Of a stretch of 64,000 nucleotides of DNA, positions 27,181 to 35,940 are shown one piece after another (position 1 is the first letter of the stretch; each line of letters begins with the position of its first letter). This stretch comes from Luteibacter aegosomatissinici (lineage in GTDB: Bacteria; Pseudomonadota; Gammaproteobacteria; Xanthomonadales; Rhodanobacteraceae). The DNA lies in the NCBI RefSeq assembly GCF_023078495.1, contig NZ_CP095742.1, forward strand, positions 4,488,501-4,552,500, read 5' to 3'. A program made the translations under genes and the position numbers. The notes beneath the pieces are model-generated. The model worked only from the letters and a program-made list of their open reading frames with translations. It had not been told where the DNA came from and did not search any database.

Positions 27181-27806
27181 AGTTCGATGCCCTTCTGTGC
27201 CTTGATGCCCGCCTGGAACGCGTGCTTCACCACGCGCATCTCGGTCACGGTATCAGCGATGGCCACCAGGTCATCCGGCGCGCCCCGGCCGGTGATTGCC
27301 ACGTGCTGGCGTTCGGGCCGGGCGAGCAAGGCGGCGAGCACGCGTTCGAGCGGGATGTAGCCTTTCACCAACGCGATGTTCAGCTCATCCAGCAACACGT
27401 AGTCGTAGGTGTCATCGCCCAGCATGCGCTCGGCCACGCTCCACGCCGCCATGGCGGCGGCGATATCGCGCTCGCGGTCCTGGGTTTCCCAGGTATAGCC
27501 CTCGCCCATCACGTGGTAATCCAGTTCATCACCTTCGAACCTGCGAAAGAAGGCCTCCTCGCCGGTGGAGAAGCTACCTTTGATGAACTGTACGACACCA
27601 CAGCGAAAGCCGTGGCCCAGCGAGCGTGCCAGCATGCCAAAGCCGGATGAGCTCTTGCCCTTGCCGTTTCCGGTGTTCACCACGAGCACGCCGCGATCGA
27701 TGGTGGCCCGGGCGATGCGCCGGTCCACCAGTTCCTTCTTCCGCTGGGCACGGTCCCGGTAGCGCGATGCGTCATCCATGTCGCGCCATTCGGGCTTATC
27801 GGTCAT
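27177..27806 (-). CDS. cobO: Cob(I)yrinic acid a,c-diamide adenosyltransferase CobO/BtuR
   Basis: A 209-residue corrinoid adenosyltransferase of the BtuR/CobO/CobA type. The P-loop is NTGNGKGKSSSGFG; the blocks GVVQFIKG, YDYVLLDELNIAL and VAITGRGAPDDL are characteristic. It adds the adenosyl group from ATP to reduced corrinoid and so serves both salvage and synthesis. ATG 27806 overlaps the preceding membrane-protein gene by 4 bases; the longer ORF from 28022 is not used. Confidence 0.93.
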   Translation of the reverse strand: MTDKPEWRDMDDASRYRDRAQRKKELVDRRIARATIDRGVLVVNTGNGKGKSSSGFGMLARSLGHGFRCGVVQFIKGSFSTGEEAFFRRFEGDELDYHVMGEGYTWETQDRERDIAAAMAAWSVAERMLGDDTYDYVLLDELNIALVKGYIPLERVLAALLARPERQHVAITGRGAPDDLVAIADTVTEMRVVKHAFQAGIKAQKGIEL

Positions 27807-28384
27807 GCATGGGCCGCGCCGCGGCCACCCTCCTTTGGCAGGAAATGCGCGATCACCGCGTGCAGCACCTGCGCCGCCAGCACGTACAGCGTCGCGGCAC
27901 GAACGAACAGCGGGGCCCACTGCATGAACCGGGCAAGGTATTCGGCCATGTGCGGATGCTGGTAACGACCACCCAGCCAATAGAACGCGCCATTCGACAC
28001 GGCATAGCTCAGCGTGGCGCACACCACGATGCCGAGGAACACGAGGCCATGTGAACGCAGCGAGCCATCGAAGCGCGGAGCCAGCAGGCGGCCGCCGTAC
28101 CAGAGTACGGCGTACGCGAGCGGCAGGAAGGCGTACGCCACGGTGATGCAGAAATCGCTGACGCCCGCGTAACTCACCGAGTACCAGTCCACCAGCACGG
28201 CCAGCACCACGAAGCCGATGAAGGCCAGGTGCTTGCGCAGGTAGATGCCACCCAGGAAGAACAACGCCATCGACGCATCGGGCAAATGCAGCATGTCGCC
28301 GAAATGATGGAAGCGGGTGCCGATCATCACCAGCGCGAAGAGCGCGGCGAGGGCGGCGAACGCGGGACGGGAAAGCGGTTTCAT
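27803..28384 (-). CDS. Unrecognised integral membrane protein of the B12 operon
   Basis: A 193-residue protein with about six hydrophobic segments: FAALAALFALVMIGTRF, MALFFLGGIYLR, FIGFVVLAVLVDWYSV, ITVAYAFLPLAYAVLWY, GLVFLGIVVCATLSYAV and APLFVRAATLYVLAAQVLHAV. It lies between btuB (23-base gap) and cobO (4-base overlap), so it is under the cobalamin riboswitch. The size and helix number resemble energy-coupling-factor substrate subunits, and corrinoid uptake across the inner membrane is a reasonable guess, since no btuCDF is present here. No diagnostic motif was recognised. ATG 28384 starts the first helix. Confidence 0.7.
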   Translation of the reverse strand: MKPLSRPAFAALAALFALVMIGTRFHHFGDMLHLPDASMALFFLGGIYLRKHLAFIGFVVLAVLVDWYSVSYAGVSDFCITVAYAFLPLAYAVLWYGGRLLAPRFDGSLRSHGLVFLGIVVCATLSYAVSNGAFYWLGGRYQHPHMAEYLARFMQWAPLFVRAATLYVLAAQVLHAVIAHFLPKEGGRGAAHA

Positions 28385-28407
28385 CGTGGTTTCCTCCGGT
28401 GGGTGGA

Positions 28408-30288
28408 TCAGGAGCGCGGCTGGTAGCGGAACGTGAGCATCCAGTTGCGGCCAGGCTGGTTGAAGTAGCGCGCGGTTTCGTAATGGCGATCGAAGATGTT
28501 CTTCGCCGACAGCTCCACGTTCCATGCGGTATCGATCGCGTAAGCCATGCGCAGGTCGGTCAACGCGTAGCCGCCCAGGCGGTGCAGGTTGGCCGTGTCG
28601 TCATAGCGGTAAGCCGATGCGTAGACGCTGGCGCCGACACTGAGGGCGCCGAAGCTGCGGTCTACATCGACATTGGCCGTGCGACGCGCGCGGCGTGGCA
28701 GCAGGTTGCCGTGCGTCGCGTCGTCGCTGTCATCTTCGGGCGAGAGCCAGGTGGCGTTGCCGCCCAGGCGCCAGTCACCCAGCGTCGTATCGGCCGCCAG
28801 TTCCACGCCACGGATCCGCGAGCGGTCGATATTGTTCGCGCCGCCAAATGGGAACAGCGGGCCAGTCAGGCTCGAATCGAACACGATCAGGTGATCGATA
28901 CGATTCTGGAACGCATTGATCGACCAGTTGCCCCAGCCCGGCGTACCGCGCAGGCCCAGCTCCCAGTTACGCGAGGTTTCCGGCTTCAGGTCCGGGTTGC
29001 CGTAATCGGGGTAGTACAGGTCGTTGAAGGTCGGTGCCTTGAACGCCGTACCGTAGCTACCCGTGACGCGTAGCTCCTTCGTCAGGGCATAGCCGTATTG
29101 CAGGCTGCCGGTGGTCTTGCCGCCGAACTGGCTGTTCTCGTCGCGGCGCAGGCTGCCCTGGATCGAACTGTCGCCGAACTCCTGCTGCCACTGGGCGAAC
29201 AGCGCGTGGTTACGGCGCGCATCCACGAAGTAATCCGTGCTGCCGACCACGCGGTCGCGCTGCCAGTCAAAACCGAGCGTGGTGAGGCCGTATGCGCCAC
29301 CCACCTTGCCGAGGTCAGCCTGCAGCGACGCCAGGTCGCGATGCGTGTTGAACGTATCGGCGTAGACGCCGTTCTCGTAATCGGTGGACAGATCCAGGCT
29401 ACGCCCGACGTTCAGCGTGACCAGCGCGTCCTGTGCCGGGCGATAACGCAGGCGTCCGCCCACCGTCTGCGTCGCCGATTCCGCCGAGTTGCTGCTGGTG
29501 CCGTCGTAGTAGTTGTGGCCTTCGCTACGCGTCGCACTGGCATCGGCATCCCACTGTTCGTCAAAGCGCCAGCCGCCCTTCAGCGACAGTGCGTTGTTGC
29601 GGTAACCATCGTCATCGGGCTCATAGGTGTAGCAACCACCACCGCCCGGGCTGGGCTTGCCGCGGCACGCGTTAATGCCATGGGTCTGGTCGTGACTGGC
29701 CTCCACCGAGTACCAGCCGTTGGTGCCGCGGCCCGCAAAACCGGCCGAGCCGCGCAGCGTGGACCAGCTGCCAACGCCGACCGAAAGGTTGGGCACGAAA
29801 GCGCCCTGCGGGTGGCGGGTAAAGATCTGGATCACACCGCCCAGCGCATCGGAACCGTAAAGGCTCGAGTACGGACCACGGACGATCTCGATGCGCTCGA
29901 TCTGGTCGACCGGAATATCCTGGAAGGCGGCGGTACCGGAGGTGGCCGAGCCGATCTTCACGCCATCGACGAGGACCAGCACGTGGTCGGATTCGGTGCC
30001 GCGCATGAACACGGAGGTGGCCTTGCCCGGGCCGCCGTTGTTGGCAATGGAAACACCCGGGGTGGCGCGCAGCAGGTCGGCCAGCGACCGCGGCTGCAGC
30101 CGTTCGATATCGGCGCGGTCGATCACGGTGGAGGCCGAGAGTACCTGGTTGAGGGTCTGCTCGGTGCGGCTGGCGGTAACCACCACCTTGTCGAGATCGG
30201 TGGAGGCGGCGTCATCGGCATGGGCGGCGACGGGCGTGAGCGTCGCGAGGCCGATGGCGAGCGCGAGGTGGTGCGGACGGAACGACAC
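28408..30288 (-). CDS. btuB: TonB-dependent vitamin B12 receptor BtuB
   Basis: A 626-residue outer membrane receptor. The signal peptide ends at AHAD, and the TonB box is KVVVTASRTEQ. The plug contains SLADLLRATPGVSIANNGG, VFMRGTESDHVLVLVDGVKIG and IEIVRGPYSSLYGSDALGGVI, all typical of BtuB. The barrel ends in NWMLTFRYQPRS. The start is GTG at 30288, seven bases after GGGAG. It is the first gene behind the cobalamin riboswitch and heads the cob operon. Confidence 0.92.
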   Translation of the reverse strand: MSFRPHHLALAIGLATLTPVAAHADDAASTDLDKVVVTASRTEQTLNQVLSASTVIDRADIERLQPRSLADLLRATPGVSIANNGGPGKATSVFMRGTESDHVLVLVDGVKIGSATSGTAAFQDIPVDQIERIEIVRGPYSSLYGSDALGGVIQIFTRHPQGAFVPNLSVGVGSWSTLRGSAGFAGRGTNGWYSVEASHDQTHGINACRGKPSPGGGGCYTYEPDDDGYRNNALSLKGGWRFDEQWDADASATRSEGHNYYDGTSSNSAESATQTVGGRLRYRPAQDALVTLNVGRSLDLSTDYENGVYADTFNTHRDLASLQADLGKVGGAYGLTTLGFDWQRDRVVGSTDYFVDARRNHALFAQWQQEFGDSSIQGSLRRDENSQFGGKTTGSLQYGYALTKELRVTGSYGTAFKAPTFNDLYYPDYGNPDLKPETSRNWELGLRGTPGWGNWSINAFQNRIDHLIVFDSSLTGPLFPFGGANNIDRSRIRGVELAADTTLGDWRLGGNATWLSPEDDSDDATHGNLLPRRARRTANVDVDRSFGALSVGASVYASAYRYDDTANLHRLGGYALTDLRMAYAIDTAWNVELSAKNIFDRHYETARYFNQPGRNWMLTFRYQPRS

Positions 30289-30410
30289 GTTGGAACTCCC
30301 TGCTGGCCGCGCCTACCCGCGCGGCATTTGGCTGCGAGGGACGAGCGTGGGCAAGGAGCAAGCGACGGCGAACGGAGTCGGGCCACCCGCGACCAGGGCC
30401 CTCCGCCTGT

Positions 30411-30626
30411 CCGGTGATACCACGTGGGCCGGTCTCCGGGCTCGCGAGTGCAGGGGTTACCTGCGAGGGCTGGCGCCTTCCCATGCCGCACGCGGCACAG
30501 TGGCATTGGCCAGCCCCTTCAACTCGCCTACCGTTGCGGGGGCAGCTCCGGAATGGCGCAGGCACACGACCTGCGGGTCACCGGATTCCCGTTTCAATCC
30601 GCGGCGCTGGCGCCTTGGATCACCCT
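30411..30626 (-). ncRNA. Cobalamin riboswitch
   Basis: Read on the minus strand, the conserved elements come in order: GGGAATCCGGTG, CTGCCCCCGCAACGGTA, the B12 box AATGCCACTG, GGGAAGGCGCCAGCCC and GAGCCCGGAGACCGGCC. A closing P1 stem pairs GGTGAT (30624-30619) with ATCACC (30418-30413). About 120 bases separate it from the btuB GTG. The interval contains a candidate platform hairpin (CGGA near 30393 with TCCG near 30373). It should switch off btuB and the cob genes when adenosylcobalamin is abundant. Its 5' strand lies inside the end of the acyltransferase gene. Confidence 0.95.
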
Positions 30627-31733
30627 GGGTGCCCGTAGTGTAGCGGAACGGCGCTCACGCCAGCGCAGGAAGGGACGCTCGACGAGGTAGTGCAGGGCTG
30701 CTCCCACGGCGAGCACCACCACGGCAAAAGCAACGAAGCGCCACACCGGATGGCCGTCCAGCCGCCCGTCCAGCAGGGCCACGGTAAGCATGAAGGCGCC
30801 CTTGTGGCTGAGGTAGAGGCTGTACGAGGCGCGGGCGAGCCACCCCGCGCCGGGCACGTGCCGCCGGGCAAGCCAGGTGCCACCCGCCGCCATGCCGACG
30901 AAGCCGGCCATCGCAAGAGCCACGAGCGGGTAGCCGATCGCGTTCTGCCAGAAACCGAGGCGGCCGCCGTCGAAGAACACGATGCAGCCAGCGAGCAGCA
31001 ATGCTGACGCACCCAGCAGCGCGGCGGCATGGCATCGGGCCCACGCCAGCCAGGCCGGGCGGAAGACGGCGCATGCCGCCACGGCCACGCCCGCCAGCAG
31101 GCCATCCAGCCGTGAGTACGTGGGGTAGTAGAGGTAGCGCAGGTACGCCGGCCCAGTGGGGACATCCATATCGGCAAGGGGCGCCAGGTGAACCTGCCAC
31201 AGCCACGCGCGCAGCGCGATGCCGCCCAGCAGCACGCCAGCGCACAGGAGGACGAAGCGCGCCGCCGTCAGTCGCCCGGCCAGCAGAATCGCCAGCGCTG
31301 GGAACACGAGGTAGAAGTGCTCCTCGACGCACAGCGACCATACGTGGGAGAAGGCATACCGCTGCGGCGCATCGAACAACAGATTGAACGTAAACGTGGC
31401 GAACTGCCATGCCGGCTGCATCAGCGGGGTTTCGCGCCAAAGCGGCCATGCCAGGTAGAGGGCCAGCACCACGATGTAGGCAGGCAGGATGCGGAAGGCG
31501 CGCCGTTGGTAGAACGCCTTCATGTCCAGCCGCCCCGTGTCACGCAACGCGATGAACACCTGGGCGCCGATCAGGTACCCGCTGAGCACGAAGAACAGGT
31601 CCACGCCCATCCAGCCAGCGTGTTCGAGCACGCCAAAGTTTTCACCGAGCCCGCCGATAAGGTAGCTGTGGAACAGCATCACCCACACGATGGCGATGGC
31701 GCGCAGGGTGTCCAGTCCGGGCAGGCGGGTCAT
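30594..31733 (-). CDS. Acyltransferase 3 family membrane protein (OafA-like)
   Basis: A 379-residue polytopic membrane protein with about ten helices. Motifs are LPGLDTLRAIAIVWVMLFHS with the conserved His, GVDLFFVLSGYLIG, FYQRRAFRILPAY, and WSLCVEEHFYLVFP. The family O-acetylates cell-surface sugars or lipids. ATG 31733 starts at the conserved N-terminus; 22 extra upstream codons are unlikely. Its last 11 codons overlap the cobalamin riboswitch aptamer on the same strand, so its transcript would run into the riboswitch. Confidence 0.85.
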   Translation of the reverse strand: MTRLPGLDTLRAIAIVWVMLFHSYLIGGLGENFGVLEHAGWMGVDLFFVLSGYLIGAQVFIALRDTGRLDMKAFYQRRAFRILPAYIVVLALYLAWPLWRETPLMQPAWQFATFTFNLLFDAPQRYAFSHVWSLCVEEHFYLVFPALAILLAGRLTAARFVLLCAGVLLGGIALRAWLWQVHLAPLADMDVPTGPAYLRYLYYPTYSRLDGLLAGVAVAACAVFRPAWLAWARCHAAALLGASALLLAGCIVFFDGGRLGFWQNAIGYPLVALAMAGFVGMAAGGTWLARRHVPGAGWLARASYSLYLSHKGAFMLTVALLDGRLDGHPVWRFVAFAVVVLAVGAALHYLVERPFLRWRERRSATLRAPRVIQGASAAD

Positions 31734-31986
31734 GGGTTCAGTCCGTGGGGTGTGCTGCGAGAGTGGGGAGCGCATGCGGCGGCCTTCGGGCCGGCTCATG
31801 GCGTTTTGGGGGCGGTGCGCCAGGCCGGTGGATCATCACGCCGGGCCGGTGGCAGCACGCTATGATCGTCACGCGCCAGGCAGACCGGGGGGCTTGCCGG
31901 CGCATATCTGGGGATGCCATGCCAATCGGAATCATGTCTTCCGTGCCAGACGGCGCGCGCCGGTAAGCGCGCCGCCACGCACGGAC

Positions 31987-33735
31987 GTGTCGCTGCGACG
32001 TTTCCGCCGGTGGCTGCCGGCGGCCGCTCTTGCCACACTGGCGCTGTATGCCGGTGACGGGCGCGCTCAGCTTCATCCTGGTGAAAACGCCGCGGCCACG
32101 CTCACGGTGGCCGACGCCACGAAGACCTCCGATCACCCGGCGTTCGTCGCCACGCTGTCGCGCCTTGCGCCGTCGCGCGGGCAGATGTCCCCCGCCGAGC
32201 AGATGCACCTGGCCTACCTGGAAGCCTGGCAACTGGCCTACGCGGGCGATCATGCGAAGGCCACCCCCGCGCTGGCACGCATTGCCGACCAGGCGCCCGA
32301 CAAGGTCCTGCGCCTGCGTGCCACCGCCACGCTGGTGAACATCCTCGGCGTGGGCAGGCATTACCAGGACGCCTTCGTCCGCCTGGATGCCATGGTGGCC
32401 GCCCTCCCGGGCGTCGAGGATGACCATGCGCGCTACCAGGCGCTGGCCGAAGCAGCGCAGTTGCTGATCATGGCGGGCCAGTACGACCTGGCACGTGACT
32501 ACGCGGCGCGCGCCATCGCCATCGCCGATACGCCATCGAGCATCTGCAAGAGCAACGCCATCGATGTGCATGCGCTGTACCGCGGTGGCCGGATCGACGG
32601 CGATGACAGCCGGTTCACCCAGTGGGTGGCCGAGTGCGAGCACGCAGGTGAGCTGATCGCCGCCAACGAGTTGCGTGCCGACATCGCCGACAGCGCCATC
32701 CGTCGCGGCCATCCGCTCACCGCGATTTCCCTGCTCGATCACTACTATGCATCGGTCCTGCACGATGCCCAGCCCATGCAGGTATCGCAGTACGAGGCGC
32801 TGCTTGCGCGCGCGCAATGGCAGGCCGGCAACACGTCACTCGCCGACCGCTACGCCCTCGCGGCTATACATTCATCCGTCCCCGGTGAATTTTCCGATCC
32901 ATACGTATCGGCGACGGAGACGGCTTACCTGGTCGCGAAGAAGCGTGGCGACTGGCGCTCGGCCACGCTATGGCTCGAACGGCATGCCGAAGCCGACAAG
33001 GCGCACCTCGATGATGTCGGCGCACGCGCGCTGGCGTACCAGATGGTGAAGCAGGAGGTCGCGGCCAGCCGCACCGAAGCGGACACGCTGGACAAGCAAA
33101 ACCAGATCCTCCACCTGCAACGGGAGGCGGATAAGCACGATGCCGAAACCAGCCGGCTCTATTTCCTGCTTTCACTCATGACCACGGGCGGTATCGTCCT
33201 GTGGCTGATCCGCACCCGGCGCTCACAGCGGCGGTTCATGCGCCTGGCGCGCCACGACAGCCTCACGGGCATCAGCAACCGGCAGCACTTCGTGGACCAG
33301 TGCACGGCAGCGCTCGTGGAGGGCTCACGCATTGCGGAGCCCATCGCACTCGTGCTTTTCGACCTGGATCATTTCAAGCAGATCAACGATACCCATGGCC
33401 ATGCCGAAGGCGATTGGGTGCTGCTTCGCGTGGCGGCCGAGTGCCGGGATTGCCTGGGTGACGACGATGTCTTCGGTCGTCTCGGTGGCGAGGAGTTCGC
33501 CGTATTGCTGCGCAACGCCACGAAGGAACAAGCCCGCGAGCGCGCCGAGCGCATGCGCGTCGCCATCGGCGAACCTTCGGGTGAACATCGCACCATTGTT
33601 CGCGCCACGGCGAGCTTCGGCGTCGCGAGCACCACGACCTTCGGCTACGACCTTGACCGGTTGCTGATGAAGGCGGACGAAGCCATGTATGCGGCGAAGG
33701 CCGCAGGCCGCGACCAGGTCACCGTGGCAACCTGA
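31987..33735 (+). CDS. Diguanylate cyclase with periplasmic TPR-like sensor
   Basis: A 582-residue protein. A signal sequence (about 1-28) is followed by an alpha-helical repeat region to about 370 and a short coiled coil. One membrane helix (LYFLLSLMTTGGIVLWLI, about 391-408) leads to a GGDEF domain. The active site RLGGEEF (GGEEF at 500-504) and FDLDHFKQINDTHGH are intact, so it should make cyclic di-GMP. The inhibitory I-site position holds GDDD rather than RxxD, so product inhibition is probably lost. The start is GTG 31987; no strong ribosome-binding site marks it. Its 3' end overlaps the convergent kinase gene by 17 bases. Confidence 0.82.
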   Translation: MSLRRFRRWLPAAALATLALYAGDGRAQLHPGENAAATLTVADATKTSDHPAFVATLSRLAPSRGQMSPAEQMHLAYLEAWQLAYAGDHAKATPALARIADQAPDKVLRLRATATLVNILGVGRHYQDAFVRLDAMVAALPGVEDDHARYQALAEAAQLLIMAGQYDLARDYAARAIAIADTPSSICKSNAIDVHALYRGGRIDGDDSRFTQWVAECEHAGELIAANELRADIADSAIRRGHPLTAISLLDHYYASVLHDAQPMQVSQYEALLARAQWQAGNTSLADRYALAAIHSSVPGEFSDPYVSATETAYLVAKKRGDWRSATLWLERHAEADKAHLDDVGARALAYQMVKQEVAASRTEADTLDKQNQILHLQREADKHDAETSRLYFLLSLMTTGGIVLWLIRTRRSQRRFMRLARHDSLTGISNRQHFVDQCTAALVEGSRIAEPIALVLFDLDHFKQINDTHGHAEGDWVLLRVAAECRDCLGDDDVFGRLGGEEFAVLLRNATKEQARERAERMRVAIGEPSGEHRTIVRATASFGVASTTTFGYDLDRLLMKADEAMYAAKAAGRDQVTVAT

Positions 33736-35032
33736 CGGTCACGGTGACACCGTCGCCATCGGGGCGGTTGGCGATATCCAGGGTGCCGTGATGGTCGGCC
33801 ACGATATCGCGGACGATGGATAAACCGAGGCCCACACTGCCAGGGCGATCGTTGCGTGCGGTATCGAGCCGCACGAAGGGCTCGGTAATGTCGTCCAGCC
33901 GATCTTCCGGGATGACCGCACCATCGTTGCTGATGGCGATGCGAATGAACGCGCCATCGGTTTCGGCCGTCGCTCGCACTGCCGTGCCGTACTGCACGGC
34001 ATTGTCGATCAGGTTGGCCATGGCGCGCTGGATCGCATTGGGCCGGCAGGTGGCCACGGCCTCATCCACGCCTTCGTACGCCACGTCTTCACCGCCATCG
34101 GCATAGTCATCGCACAGCGCCTGCAGCAGGGCCGCTACATCCACCGGTTCGCGCGGCTCGGCATCGGAGGCATCGCGCAGGTAGGCCAGGGCCGAGTCCA
34201 CCATCACCCGCATATGCCCTACATCGCGGAGCAGGCGGCCATGCAGCGGCCCCGGCTCGGCGGTCTGCAGTACCAGCTGCATGCGGGTCAACGGAGTCCG
34301 CAGGTCATGGCTCACCGCCGCGAGCATGCGAGTGCGATCGTTCAACGCGCGGGTCACGCGCTCCTGCATGCGGTTGAAGGCGGTCGCCGCCCGCTGGATT
34401 TCCAGCGGCCCCTCCTCCGCCAACGGCTCCACGGCCATGTCGCGGCCGAAGGCATCGGCGCTGTCCGAAAGCCGGCGCAGCGGACGGATGACTCGCCACA
34501 CGGCCCAGGTCGACATCGCCGCGACACCGACACACATGAAAAGTACGGCGCCCACGAAGGGAAAGGTCAGGTGCGGCTGCCGCGGCGTCGCGCTGGGCGT
34601 ACGCATGGCCAGGGTCTGCTCGCCCATGCGCACGAGCACCTGCGTGGCCGTCTGTTCCGGTGCCCCGCTGCATACGCGGACGGTCGCCGGACCCATGCCT
34701 GGCGAAAGGCCTTCGTTGAGCACGTCTTCCAGTTCGCGCGTCGCGTTGCTCAGCTCATCGCACACCGGTGGAGCCACGAGCAGGCGCGCCTCGGTGAGCG
34801 GGGCATGCGGCGCGGCGAGGATCGCGGGATAGTCGCGCGCGGGGACATCGCGCAAGGTATCTACCAGTGCCTCGACACGGTACGCCGCCTGCCAGGGCCA
34901 TGGCGGTGCCGGCGGCACATGCGGGTAAAGCAGCATCAGCAGTAACAGGAACAGGCAAAACGTGAGAGCCGATGCGCTCGCCACGATCGCGAGGATCTGG
35001 CCAATGGTGGAGGAGAAGAAGCGGCGCATCAC
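33719..35032 (-). CDS. Sensor histidine kinase, EnvZ/OmpR type
   Basis: A 437-residue inner-membrane kinase. It has two membrane helices (about 11-36 and 155-180) around a periplasmic domain with two cysteines. A HAMP region follows, then the H-box AAVSHDLRTPLTRM (His242), the N-box NLIDNAVQYG and the G2-box VGLGLSIV. The G1 region is SNDGAVIPEDRL, slightly divergent from DxGxG. It overlaps the response regulator by 4 bases. The signal is unknown; position suggests control of the divergent efflux operon. Confidence 0.9.
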   Translation of the reverse strand: MMRRFFSSTIGQILAIVASASALTFCLFLLLLMLLYPHVPPAPPWPWQAAYRVEALVDTLRDVPARDYPAILAAPHAPLTEARLLVAPPVCDELSNATRELEDVLNEGLSPGMGPATVRVCSGAPEQTATQVLVRMGEQTLAMRTPSATPRQPHLTFPFVGAVLFMCVGVAAMSTWAVWRVIRPLRRLSDSADAFGRDMAVEPLAEEGPLEIQRAATAFNRMQERVTRALNDRTRMLAAVSHDLRTPLTRMQLVLQTAEPGPLHGRLLRDVGHMRVMVDSALAYLRDASDAEPREPVDVAALLQALCDDYADGGEDVAYEGVDEAVATCRPNAIQRAMANLIDNAVQYGTAVRATAETDGAFIRIAISNDGAVIPEDRLDDITEPFVRLDTARNDRPGSVGLGLSIVRDIVADHHGTLDIANRPDGDGVTVTVRLPR

Positions 35033-35787
35033 GCCTGGACCACGTCGGCGTGCAGCACATAGCCATCCGCACGCACCGTGCGGATGGGATTATCCAGCGG
35101 ATCGTGCGTGGCCAGCTTGCGGCGCAGGCGGCTCACCAGCAGGTCCACCGAACGCGCCGAAATCGGAAACGCTTCGCCGCGGGTCAGCGCGATCAGCTCA
35201 TCGCGTGACAACACCTGGCGCGGGTGCTTGCACAGTGCGAGCAGCAGGTCGGTCTCGGTGCCGGTCAACAGTATGCGCACGCCGGCCGCCGAACGGACGA
35301 ATCGGCGGTAGGGAAAGAACGAGAAGCCCGCGAATCGCAGCACCGTGTCGCCGTTGTCGGCCGCAGGCACGCCACCCGCCGGCACGGCGTCGCCAGCCGG
35401 ACGCCGCAACATGGCGCGTACGCGGGCAAGCAGTTCGCGCAGGTCGAATGGCTTCGTGACGTAATCGTCCGCGCCCATCTCCAGCCCCACGACCTTGTCG
35501 GTGGCCTCGCCCAGCGCAGTGAGCATGATGATGCGCGGGCCGCCCTTCGCGCGGATCCGCCGGCACACCTCGAGCCCATCCATGCCGGGCAACATCACAT
35601 CGAGCAGCACGAGGTCGAAGCCAGGCGCCTCGAGTTGCCGCATCGCCTGCTCACCGGTCTCGGCCTCATCCACCACGTAACCCTTGCCGCGCAGGAATTC
35701 CGCCAGCGTGCCGCGAATCTCGGCATCGTCTTCCACAAGGAGGAGGTGGGCTGCTTGCACGTCATTTCCAGCGAAGGTTCGCGTCAT
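35029..35787 (-). CDS. OmpR-family response regulator
   Basis: A 252-residue regulator. The receiver domain has VEDD (acidic pocket), LLDVMLPGMDG (phospho-acceptor Asp63), MLTALGE and the Lys in TKPF. The C-terminal winged helix is LLTGTETDLLLALCKHPRQVLSRDELI through VSRLRRKL and VRADGYVL. It partners the adjacent kinase and is divergent from the mdtABC-type operon across a 153-base gap, which makes that operon its most likely target. Confidence 0.92.
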   Translation of the reverse strand: MTRTFAGNDVQAAHLLLVEDDAEIRGTLAEFLRGKGYVVDEAETGEQAMRQLEAPGFDLVLLDVMLPGMDGLEVCRRIRAKGGPRIIMLTALGEATDKVVGLEMGADDYVTKPFDLRELLARVRAMLRRPAGDAVPAGGVPAADNGDTVLRFAGFSFFPYRRFVRSAAGVRILLTGTETDLLLALCKHPRQVLSRDELIALTRGEAFPISARSVDLLVSRLRRKLATHDPLDNPIRTVRADGYVLHADVVQA

Positions 35788-35840
35788 TCTGCGATAACAG
35801 CACCCGCGAGACTACTGTTAACCGGCTTCATGTCGAAACT

Positions 35841-35853
35841 GACACAGTGTGTC
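35841..35853. promoter_or_regulatory. Candidate regulator site between the two-component and efflux operons
   Basis: GACACA-G-TGTGTC is a perfect 13-base palindrome in the 153-base divergent gap, 54 bases from the response-regulator start and 88 bases before the adaptor start. OmpR-type regulators usually favour direct repeats, so another regulator is possible. Confidence 0.4.
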
Positions 35854-35940
35854 TTTTAGCATCAATATCAACAAGTTACATTGACGCACAAGCGCATGGG
35901 GCGCACCTTGCCGGCATCGTCCCCGATCTGATGCCACGCC

